Source: JBCCZC01 sp039188505
GTDB lineage: Bacteria > Pseudomonadota > Gammaproteobacteria > Xanthomonadales > SZUA-38
NCBI GenBank assembly: GCA_039188505.1
Contig: JBCCZC010000045.1
Location: 1-21,767, forward strand
Length of the DNA: 21,767 nt
Reading direction: 5' to 3'
Positions 7,595-13,753 of the stretch are shown piece by piece. The translations under genes and the position numbers were made by a program. How positions within the stretch are numbered: position 1 is the first letter of the stretch; each line of letters opens with the position of its first letter. Below the pieces are notes generated by a model, which was not told the origin of the DNA, made no database searches, and saw only the letters and a program-made list of their open reading frames with translations.

Positions 7595-8583
7595 TGGGCA
7601 ACTTCCAGGCATTCCGGATCCACGACGACGACGACGGCTACCGCGCCGGCATCGAGGACGTGACGGTCGACGACCTCTCCGAAGGTCAGGTCGTCATCAA
7701 GGTGGGCTGGTCCAGCGTCAACTACAAGGACGCGCTGGCGGGAACCGGCAAGGGCCGCATACTCCGGAGCTACCCGCTCGTCGGCGGAATCGACGTCGCG
7801 GGCACGGTCACCGAGAGCCGCGATGAACGTTTCCAGGTCGGGGACGAAGTCCTCGTCACCGGCAGCGGTTTGTCAGAGACCCGCGACGGCGGCTACGCCC
7901 AGTTTGCGCGCCTCGACGCCGACTGGGTCATCCCCTGCCCTGCCGGCCTGACGCTTCGGGAGGCCATGGGTCTCGGCACCGCGGGATTCACCGCGGCCCT
8001 CTGCCTCTGGCGCATGGAGTGTGCCGGCCAGAAACCGGATCACGGACCCATCGTCGTGACGGGAGCGACCGGTGGCGTTGGCAGCATCGCCGTCGACCTG
8101 TTCACGCAGGCCGGCTACGAGGTTCATGCGATCACCGGCAAGGTCGAAGCCTTCGACTACCTGCAGCGTCTGGGAGCTCGACAGTGCATCTCGCGGCAGG
8201 AGCTCTACTGGGGCCAGCGCCCGCTCGAGCGTGCGACCTGGGCCGGCGCCGTCGACAATGTCGGTGGTGAGATGCTCGACGGACTGACCCGCGTCATCAA
8301 GCCGTGGGGCAACATCGCCAGCTGCGGCCTTGCGGGCGGCCACGAGCTGCATACGACGGTCATGCCGTTCATCATCCGGGGGATCGGACTCCTCGGCATC
8401 AACTCCTCGGGTTGTCCCGTCGAGATCCGCCGGGAGCTCTGGCAGCGTCTCGCGACGGACCTCAAGCCCGCGCATCTTGACGAAATCGTCAGTGCGGAAG
8501 TCACGATGGACGAGTTGCCGGAGGTCTTCGACCGGATGCTCGCGGGTGGTTCCTTCGGGCGCACAGTCGTGCGTGTCGATTGA
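7594..8583 (+). CDS. acuI: Acryloyl-CoA reductase-type quinone oxidoreductase, YhdH/YhfP (AcuI) family
   Basis: This is a zinc-free medium-chain dehydrogenase/reductase of 329 residues. It shows SVNYKDALAGTGKGRI (41-56), LVGGIDVAGTV (62-72), a GDGxGYAQ-type block DGGYAQFARL (98-107), the NADPH-binding motif GATGGVGSIAV (157-167) and the C-terminal LLGINSSGC and GRTVVRV segments. Characterised relatives (AcuI, E. coli YhdH) reduce acryloyl-CoA to propionyl-CoA with NADPH, which detoxifies acrylate from DMSP or 3-hydroxypropionate metabolism. The exact substrate here is inferred from family. ATG 7594 shares its A with the lpd stop codon (TGATG), so translation is likely coupled to lpd and the gene is part of the sucAB-lpd unit. 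I see no terminator between them. Confidence 0.85.
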   Translation: MGNFQAFRIHDDDDGYRAGIEDVTVDDLSEGQVVIKVGWSSVNYKDALAGTGKGRILRSYPLVGGIDVAGTVTESRDERFQVGDEVLVTGSGLSETRDGGYAQFARLDADWVIPCPAGLTLREAMGLGTAGFTAALCLWRMECAGQKPDHGPIVVTGATGGVGSIAVDLFTQAGYEVHAITGKVEAFDYLQRLGARQCISRQELYWGQRPLERATWAGAVDNVGGEMLDGLTRVIKPWGNIASCGLAGGHELHTTVMPFIIRGIGLLGINSSGCPVEIRRELWQRLATDLKPAHLDEIVSAEVTMDELPEVFDRMLAGGSFGRTVVRVD

Positions 8584-8600
8584 GCCCGCCGGCCCAAGAC

Positions 8601-8630
8601 TTCACCATCGCCGTATTAACTTGATATAGT
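8601..8630 (+). promoter_or_regulatory. Promoter for pilH
   Basis: TTCACC (8601-8606) and TATAGT (8625-8630) are separated by 18 bases, a reasonable sigma-70 pair in an otherwise GC-rich region. The transcript would start near 8637, leaving a leader of about 30 bases that ends in the ribosome-binding site AAAGGA (8651-8656), 9 bases before the ATG. Confidence 0.6.
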
Positions 8631-8665
8631 CCCGACAACTAACGGGGCCCAAAGGAAAAATCAAC

Positions 8666-9028
8666 ATGGCCAAAGTCCTGATCGTCGACGACTCGCCGTC
8701 CCAGCTCTACAACCTGCAGCGAATCGTCGAGAAGCTCGGTCATACCGTCGTGACGGCAGAAGACGGGGCTCTGGGGGTCGAGGCCGCCAAGGCAGAAATG
8801 CCGGACCTCATTCTCATGGACGTGGTGATGCCGAACCTGAACGGCTTCCAGGCCACGCGCACGATCAGCCGGGATAGCGAGACCTCGCACATTCCCATCA
8901 TCCTAGTTACCACCAAGGACCAGGAAACTGATCGGGTCTGGGGCATGCGCCAGGGCGCCAAGGGCTACGTGACGAAGCCTGTGAACGAGCGCGAGCTGGT
9001 GAAGGTCATCAACGAGAACATGGGCTGA
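8666..9028 (+). CDS. pilH: PilH-type response regulator (twitching motility)
   Basis: The protein is a single CheY-like receiver of 120 residues with no output domain. The acidic pocket is D8-D9, the phospho-acceptor is D52 (LILMDVVMP), the switch residues are T82-T83 and the conserved lysine is K104 in TKPVN. LNGFQATR (58-65) and VTTKDQETDRVWGMRQGAKGY (about 81-101) are close to Pseudomonas PilH as I remember it, which favours PilH over PilG or CheY. PilH is phosphorylated by the Chp kinase and controls type IV pilus retraction and polarity. Here it stands alone: none of pilG, pilI, pilJ or chpA is within the window. It has its own promoter and is followed by a hairpin that overlaps its stop codon. 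Confidence 0.86.
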   Translation: MAKVLIVDDSPSQLYNLQRIVEKLGHTVVTAEDGALGVEAAKAEMPDLILMDVVMPNLNGFQATRTISRDSETSHIPIILVTTKDQETDRVWGMRQGAKGYVTKPVNERELVKVINENMG

Positions 9029-9053
9029 AGGAGCGCGAGTCCCCCTTCAGCCC
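9022..9053 (+). terminator. Terminator-like hairpin after pilH
   Basis: GGGCTGAAGG (9022-9031) and CCTTCAGCCC (9044-9053) form a perfect 10-bp stem over a 12-base loop. The left arm includes the pilH stop codon. No T-run follows. It lies between convergent genes (pilH and the AraC-type regulator), so it may act in both directions. Confidence 0.6.
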
Positions 9054-9118
9054 TCACGCCCGGAGCGGCTGCACCGATGAAAGTCGGATGAGCCTCCACA
9101 CGCCAATCTCGAAATTCC

Positions 9119-9913
9119 CTAACGCCCGACCGCGGCACCACCGGCCACCAGAAACCGTCGGCCGGCCATCCGGAACCGGCCGGGCGTCATGCCGACGCGG
9201 TCCCGGAACATTCGCTGGAATGCACAGCGGTTGCCGAAGCCCGATGCCTCGGCGACTTCCCAGATGCTCATGCGAGTTTCCTTCAGGAGACGCTTGGCTT
9301 CCCCGACCTTCAGCTCGAGCACCCGCTGCTTGGGCGACACGCCGTAAAAGGCGCCGAAAAGACGGATGAAGTGCGCGCGCGAGATTGCGGCCTCCTCCGC
9401 CAAACGCTCTGTGCTCGGATCCTCGGCGAAGTGCGTCTCGATATAGTCACGGGCCCGCTCGAGTCGCAGGTAGGTGTCAATGCGCTTGTAGCGCGCCCGG
9501 CCTGGCAGCTCGTCGATCCGCTCTTCCATCTCCCGAACGCAGAGCCCGAGTTCCCGGTCGAGGTCCCGTAGCAATTCGGAACCCTCGAGCGTCACCGGCA
9601 GCGCCTCGCCGAGGTGATCCTGCTTGATGCGGCGCGCGAGTCGCCGCGCCGGACGCGCCAATGGGAAGCGAACGCTCGTGAGGTCCTCGCTGGCCGCCAA
9701 CGACGTCCTGAGCGTGACGCAGGTCCCCTTGGGCAACGCGACGGCTTCGGCCGGATCGGTAAACAGGCGAAAGTGATCGGTGTCGAAGCGCATCCGCTTG
9801 GAACCGAAGGCGGCTAGGTCGCCTCCGGTCATGGGGATCTGCGCATGCACGCCGGGGCCCAGGGCCAATTCGCCGCTACCGTTGTGTATGTATCCGGGAT
9901 ACCTGCGTACCAT
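9119..9913 (-). CDS. AraC family transcriptional regulator
   Basis: The 264-residue protein has an AraC/XylS DNA-binding domain at its C terminus (about 150-250). The first helix-turn-helix is near 167-187 (TERLAEEAAISRAHFIRLFGA) and the second near 215-236 (MSIWEVAEASGFGNRCAFQRMF), ending in the family signature VGMTPGRFR. The N-terminal 130 residues have a sequence like a small cupin-type sensor, but I cannot name a ligand. The ATG at 9913 is chosen because AGGAGG lies 7 bases upstream (9926-9921 on the minus strand); the in-frame GTG six bases earlier would leave a spacer of only 1 base. The target genes are unknown. The gene has no close partner: pilH converges on it, and upstream lies a gene-free stretch. 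Confidence 0.88.
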   Translation of the reverse strand: MVRRYPGYIHNGSGELALGPGVHAQIPMTGGDLAAFGSKRMRFDTDHFRLFTDPAEAVALPKGTCVTLRTSLAASEDLTSVRFPLARPARRLARRIKQDHLGEALPVTLEGSELLRDLDRELGLCVREMEERIDELPGRARYKRIDTYLRLERARDYIETHFAEDPSTERLAEEAAISRAHFIRLFGAFYGVSPKQRVLELKVGEAKRLLKETRMSIWEVAEASGFGNRCAFQRMFRDRVGMTPGRFRMAGRRFLVAGGAAVGR

Positions 9914-9937
9914 GAACACTCCTCCTCGAAATCAATC

Positions 9938-9967
9938 TACGTACATCTTAGTACGAAATGTAACGTA
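9938..9967. promoter_or_regulatory. AT-rich inverted repeat upstream of the AraC-type gene
   Basis: TACGTACAT (9938-9946) and ATGTAACGTA (9958-9967) are inverted copies differing by one inserted base. A smaller pair CGTAC/GTACG (9940-9944, 9951-9955) is nested inside. It starts 24 bases before the start codon, where promoter and operator are expected, and is unusually AT-rich for this DNA. Autoregulation by the AraC-type protein is a plausible inference; no clear -35/-10 pair was found. Confidence 0.4.
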
Positions 9968-10209
9968 TTTCTGAGCGGAGTCAAATGGCGCAGAAACTGC
10001 AACGCGACTGGAAGCGTGCGAGAGCGACCCGACGATCGCATGAACAGGACCGGCCCCCGACGTCTTGCGATCGTAGCGGGGTGCACTCGCTAACGAACGA
10101 AACCCGCGGGGGCCGGCATCCTCACGCTACCCGCGTCGGCCTCCCCGGCCTAGTCTAAATTCGTGCCCGTTATCGCCCGGCAGTCCTTGAGCGCGCATCT
10201 GGGTTCCCA
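9968..10209. other. Gene-free stretch with two interlocked inverted repeats
   Basis: No credible reading frame is seen here on either strand. ACGATCGCA (10032-10040) pairs with TGCGATCGT (10066-10074), and CCGGCCCCCG (10050-10059) pairs with CGGGGGCCGG (10107-10116). The left arm of the second pair lies inside the loop of the first while its right arm lies outside, so the two cross, as in a pseudoknot. The stretch is downstream of a minus-strand gene cluster ending at 10210, so it could hold that cluster's transcript end, or a structured RNA. Confidence 0.4.
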
Positions 10210-10422
10210 TTACCGAGGGGCATCATCGCCGACGTCCTGCTTCCGCTCCTGCTGGCGTTTCTCCAGTCTCGCTAGGCCGAGCAGCGGAACGAAGGCCAGC
10301 ATGCACACCAGCATGACCGCCACGCCCGCCATCATCACGCCGGGCCGATCGGCAAACCAGCCGCCGCCTGCGAGCAGCAGGCCACAAGCCTCCACCCAAC
10401 CGATCCACCGAAGCTCACGCAT
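10210..10422 (-). CDS. Small two-helix membrane protein, unknown function
   Basis: The 70-residue product has two predicted membrane segments, about 9-24 (WVEACGLLLAGGGWFA) and 29-53 (VMMAGVAVMLVCMLAFVPLLGL), then a charged tail with KRQQERK. By the positive-inside rule the tail would be cytoplasmic. I do not recognise a family. ATG 10422 lies 33 bases after the stop of the preceding small membrane gene on the same strand, so it is probably the last gene of the MFS-PlsC/DUF1835 cluster. The ribosome-binding site is weak. Its hydrophobic pattern and operon position support it as real, but this is not certain. Confidence 0.5.
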   Translation of the reverse strand: MRELRWIGWVEACGLLLAGGGWFADRPGVMMAGVAVMLVCMLAFVPLLGLARLEKRQQERKQDVGDDAPR

Positions 10423-10455
10423 GGCCGGTCCGAAGGAAATGCCTGGAACGCACCC

Positions 10456-10749
10456 TCAGCCCCCTAGCGGCCGACTGAGCGGCCCATCGGAAGTCAGGCT
10501 GACGATCATGATCAGAAACCCCAGCCACGTGAGCAGCTGTGCTCGACGATTGGAACGATCGAGGCTCGGATCATCGAGCTTCCCGAGCGGGCTCCCGAAA
10601 AAGCCCGGATCGAGACCCAGCGCAGCACCGCCGAGCACAATCGCGACGCCTGGCCCGATGGCGATCGCCCCGGCGACGGTCGCGGTTCCCGCGGCCACCG
10701 CGATGAGCCAGCCCGCACAGGCGATGACCCAGGTTCTGCCTCTTGCCAA
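10456..10749 (-). CDS. Small membrane protein, unknown function
   Basis: The 97-residue product has a long hydrophobic N-terminal region (about 6-46, rich in Ala, Gly, Val and Ile, enough for two short helices), a polar loop with PLGKLDDPSLDRSNRR, and a last helix at about 72-87 (LLTWLGFLIMIVSLTS). I do not recognise a family. The start is a TTG at 10749, eight bases after the stop of the DUF1835 gene, with AGGGA upstream; there is no better start. Close spacing argues for cotranscription with the DUF1835 gene and with the 70-residue membrane protein behind it. Confidence 0.5.
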   Translation of the reverse strand: MARGRTWVIACAGWLIAVAAGTATVAGAIAIGPGVAIVLGGAALGLDPGFFGSPLGKLDDPSLDRSNRRAQLLTWLGFLIMIVSLTSDGPLSRPLGG

Positions 10750-10757
10750 GGCGTTCC

Positions 10758-11744
10758 CTACCCGACCTTCAACAGCCGATTCCCGTCGCGCCGCCAGTCG
10801 TTCCCGGGCTTCAGATGGACGCCGCCTTGCCAGCGATCGACGCCGTTGCTGGCGATGAAATCCGCTTCACCCCGACACAGTGCTTCGCCGAAGGGCGTGA
10901 GGCGGAGTCGCTGTTCTCGGAATCGATCGCTACCGGGATCGACCCGCGGCGGATACCCGAACGCCGAGCCCCCGACGATGGCAACGGCGGGTTCGGCCAC
11001 GTCCATGAGGCGATCGACCACCCGCCAGAAGGACCAATCGCCCATGAAGGCCACTTCCTCGGCCCCCTGGTTGCTCCGGAAGAGCGTTCCCGGCGCCTCG
11101 GGCCCATCTCTCAGCGCCTCCAGCAGCTGCCGTTCGGTTCGGCAAAGGCCCGTCGCCTTCTCGGGGAATTCCTGGACGAATCGACGGATCGCGTCGCCGG
11201 TGAACGGCAGGCGATCGCTGGCATCGCCGAGCGCAGGAAGGCCGGTGGGGTCGGCAGCCCTGATCGCCGTCCAGACGGCCACGCCCTGGGAGCGCGTCTC
11301 GGAATCGACCGCCTGAGCCCCTTCGAGCGCCGCCTCTAGCGCGTCGTCGCTCAGGTGCGAGAAATAGGTGTCCAGCCAGACGATGTGGGCCGGCGGCAGA
11401 TGGGCACCCTCGGTCGCGTACCAGTCCAGCAGTTGCCATAGATGCAGCTGGTCGTAGAGTTCCGGTGTGGACCAGAAGTAGACCTCGCCGTCAGGCGCGT
11501 GGTCCCGCAGGGTGTCGTTGCGCTGCTGCATGCGCCGGGTAATCGTCGGGACCGCCCCGAAGCGCTGCCCGGCGAGGTAAAGCGCCCGCGACCGCGACAG
11601 CGCGTCCAGATCGAGGCCGCCGGGGATGGGCCCCTCGTGGAGACAATCGTCCCAGCTCAGGTAGCTGCCTCCGATCCTTGCGCGGCCGAGGACGTCGTTC
11701 GCCGCGCCACCGTTGGTCACGTGCAGCGCAAGATCAGCATTCAT
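10758..11744 (-). CDS. DUF1835 domain protein
   Basis: The 328-residue protein begins with the DUF1835 pattern: LHVTNGGAANDVLGRARIGG (7-26), then SWDDCLHEGPIPGG (30-43). The second half contains LLEALRDGPEAPGTLFRSNQ (207-226) and EEVAFMGDWSFWRVVDRL (229-246), which recur in this family; a winged-helix-like fold there is possible. No biochemical role is established to my knowledge. The ATG at 11744 overlaps the stop codon of the upstream MFS-acyltransferase gene (ATGA), so the two are translationally coupled. A longer frame, open to 12032, runs antiphase within the acyltransferase gene and loses the family start, so it was not used. Two small membrane proteins follow. Confidence 0.85.
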   Translation of the reverse strand: MNADLALHVTNGGAANDVLGRARIGGSYLSWDDCLHEGPIPGGLDLDALSRSRALYLAGQRFGAVPTITRRMQQRNDTLRDHAPDGEVYFWSTPELYDQLHLWQLLDWYATEGAHLPPAHIVWLDTYFSHLSDDALEAALEGAQAVDSETRSQGVAVWTAIRAADPTGLPALGDASDRLPFTGDAIRRFVQEFPEKATGLCRTERQLLEALRDGPEAPGTLFRSNQGAEEVAFMGDWSFWRVVDRLMDVAEPAVAIVGGSAFGYPPRVDPGSDRFREQRLRLTPFGEALCRGEADFIASNGVDRWQGGVHLKPGNDWRRDGNRLLKVG

Positions 11745-13618
11745 GGCTGTGGCTCGGTCTCCAGCAGTTCGTTCACCCGCCCCTGCAGGGTCTCGGCCGT
11801 CGCATCCGCCGGCGCCAACGGCTCTCCGATCCGAAGGCGGATCCGCGACAGCAGGCGGCGCGGCGGTCCTTTCAGCACGCCGCCGTCGGAGCGCGAGAAT
11901 AGGCTGCCCCAAAGCCCCTTCAGGCCCATCGGAATGACGGGTACGGGCGTGCGTTTCACGATGCGCTCGACGCCGCGACGGAATTCCTGCAGCTCGCCAT
12001 CGTTCGACAGCCGCCCCTCGGGAAAGATGCACACCAGCTCGCCGGCTTCGAGTTCCTCGGCTATGCGCTCGTAGGCCGCCTCGAGTACGGCCGGATCCTG
12101 CTTCGCACTCGCGATGGGGATCGCCTTCGCGGCCCGGAACAGCTGCCGTAGGATCGGCCAGTTGAAGATCCGATAGAACATCACGAAACGCACGGGGCGA
12201 ACCACGCTTCCCCCGATCACGAGCGCATCGACGAAGCTGACGTGATTGCAGACCAGGAGCGCCGGCCCATCGTCCGGAACGCGATCGAGATCGGAGACGC
12301 GAATCCGATAGACCGTGTTGACCAGCACCCAGGCGGCGAATCGCAGCAGGAACTCGGGCACGAGCAGAAAAATGTACAGCGCAACGACGGCATTCAGGAT
12401 CGCCGTGGCGAGCAGCAGCTCGAGGACGCTGAAGCCGAGGCCGAGCATGCCGACGGCAAAGATCCCGGCCAGCACCATCGCGAAGGCGTTGATGACGTTG
12501 TTGCCGGCGATGATTCGGGACCGGCGATCCGGCCGGCTCCGGTGCTGGATGAGCGCGTTGAGCGGCACGATATACAGCCCGCCAAAAGCCCCCAGGAACA
12601 CCACATCCATGACCAGTCGCAGGGCGCCCGGCCGGTCCAGGAAGGCGCTCAGACCGACGACGTCCTGCGGGGGCGGCAAGGCGCTTGCGGTGAAATAGAG
12701 ATCGACGCCGAAGAGCGACATGCCGATCGCTCCGAGCGGTACCAGACCGATTTCGACGCGGTGAAAGGACAGCTTGCTGCAGGCCATCGACCCGACGCCG
12801 ATACCTACGGAGAACAGCGTGAATACCAGGATCGCGATGGTCTCATCGCCGCCGAGGACGTTCTTCACGAGCGGCGGCAGCTGAGGCAACATCACCGAGC
12901 CAAAGAACCAGAACCAGGACACCCCGAGGATCGACCGGAAGACGACGATGTTCTCGCGGGTATAGCCGATCAGACGCCAGGTCTCGGTCAGCGGGTTGAG
13001 GGCGAGCTTCATGTCGGGAGAGGACACGGGGACCGTCGGAATCCGCCGAGCGGTCAGGAAGCCCAGCGACGCGATCACGAGTACCACGCCGGTCACCAGC
13101 ATCCAGCCAACGTCCGCGATGGCAATAAGGGCACCTCCGGTCAGACTGCCCAGCAGGATCGCCACGAAGGTCGCCATGCTGATCTGGCCATTCCCGCGAA
13201 CAAGTTCATCCGTCGACAGGACCTGCGGAATGATCGAATACTTGATCGGTCCAAAGAACGTCGACTGGGCGCCCATCAGGAACAGCACCGCAAGCAGCAG
13301 CTCGATCCGGCCCACCCAGAACGCGAGGCCAGCCAGGGTCATCACGGCAATCTCGAAGAGCTTGATGCGGCGGATCAGCATCGCCTTCTCGAACTTCTCC
13401 GCGACCTGCCCGGCCGTGGCCGACAGCAGAAAGAAAGGCAGGATGAAGATGAGCGCTGCGACGTTGTTCAACTTCTCGGGCCCGAGACCGAAAAGCGTGA
13501 TCCCCTGGTAGGTGATCAGGATGAGCAGCGCCTGCTTGAAGACGTTGTCGTTGAACGCGCCGAGGGCCTGGGTCCAGAAGAACGGGCCGAAACGGCGTTG
13601 GCTGATCAGGGAACTCAT
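11741..13618 (-). CDS. MFS transporter fused to a PlsC-type 1-acylglycerol-3-phosphate acyltransferase
   Basis: The 625-residue protein joins two modules. Residues about 8-415 are a major-facilitator transporter of the LplT type, starting FGPFFWTQALGAFNDNVFKQALL and including TFFGPIKYSIIP (about 134-145) and GGLYIVPLNALIQ. Residues about 440-600 are a PlsC acyltransferase with the HX4D catalytic motif NHVSFVD (H459, D464) and the glycerol-phosphate site FPEG (532-535). In E. coli the equivalent activities are LplT, which flips lysophospholipids inwards, and Aas, which reacylates them. Here the acyltransferase is on the transporter itself and the AMP-dependent acyl-ACP synthetase half of Aas is absent. 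The likely job is lysophospholipid salvage in the inner membrane, by inference. It heads a minus-strand cluster with the DUF1835 gene. Confidence 0.9.
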   Translation of the reverse strand: MSSLISQRRFGPFFWTQALGAFNDNVFKQALLILITYQGITLFGLGPEKLNNVAALIFILPFFLLSATAGQVAEKFEKAMLIRRIKLFEIAVMTLAGLAFWVGRIELLLAVLFLMGAQSTFFGPIKYSIIPQVLSTDELVRGNGQISMATFVAILLGSLTGGALIAIADVGWMLVTGVVLVIASLGFLTARRIPTVPVSSPDMKLALNPLTETWRLIGYTRENIVVFRSILGVSWFWFFGSVMLPQLPPLVKNVLGGDETIAILVFTLFSVGIGVGSMACSKLSFHRVEIGLVPLGAIGMSLFGVDLYFTASALPPPQDVVGLSAFLDRPGALRLVMDVVFLGAFGGLYIVPLNALIQHRSRPDRRSRIIAGNNVINAFAMVLAGIFAVGMLGLGFSVLELLLATAILNAVVALYIFLLVPEFLLRFAAWVLVNTVYRIRVSDLDRVPDDGPALLVCNHVSFVDALVIGGSVVRPVRFVMFYRIFNWPILRQLFRAAKAIPIASAKQDPAVLEAAYERIAEELEAGELVCIFPEGRLSNDGELQEFRRGVERIVKRTPVPVIPMGLKGLWGSLFSRSDGGVLKGPPRRLLSRIRLRIGEPLAPADATAETLQGRVNELLETEPQP

Positions 13619-13620
13619 GG

Positions 13621-13679
13621 GCGTCGATCCATCGTTTGCATGGCCCCATGGTGGCCGAAGGCGAAGCCAGGATCGACGC
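13621..13679. promoter_or_regulatory. 10-bp inverted repeat upstream of the MFS-acyltransferase gene
   Basis: GCGTCGATCC (13621-13630) and GGATCGACGC (13670-13679) are perfect inverted copies 39 bases apart. The proximal arm starts 2 bases from the ATG, so in mRNA the pair could fold over the translation start; as DNA it could bind a dimer. A smaller palindrome CATGGCCCCATG lies between the arms. Confidence 0.4.
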
Positions 13680-13703
13680 TGGCCAGCTGGGTAGCACGGT
13701 GTG

Positions 13704-13736
13704 ACCCGGCCGGTAGCGCGATGTCGCGCACCGGGT
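13704..13736 (-). terminator. Hairpin downstream of the CNT transporter gene
   Basis: GCGCG (13716-13720) and CGCGC (13725-13729) close a 4-base loop, and outer arms ACCCGG (13704-13709) and CCGGGT (13731-13736) extend the stem with an asymmetric bulge. It lies 17 bases after the minus-strand stop at 13754. No T-run follows, so termination strength is uncertain. Confidence 0.45.
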
Positions 13737-13753
13737 CTCCCCAGAGAGCGGCC

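Noticed and set aside
4678..7612. Long minus-strand open frames over sucB and lpd
   Set aside because: Antisense to conserved genes with every catalytic motif in place; the products look like noise rich in Arg, Asp and His.
10163..10858. Plus-strand open frame of 231 codons over the small membrane genes
   Set aside because: The product is Ser/Pro/Arg-rich low complexity without motifs. The opposite strand encodes hydrophobic segments with operon-like spacing, so the minus strand is preferred.
11745..12032. Upstream extension of the DUF1835 frame
   Set aside because: It overlaps the acyltransferase catalytic region in another frame, is Arg/Ala-rich, and the DUF1835 family start matches ATG 11744.
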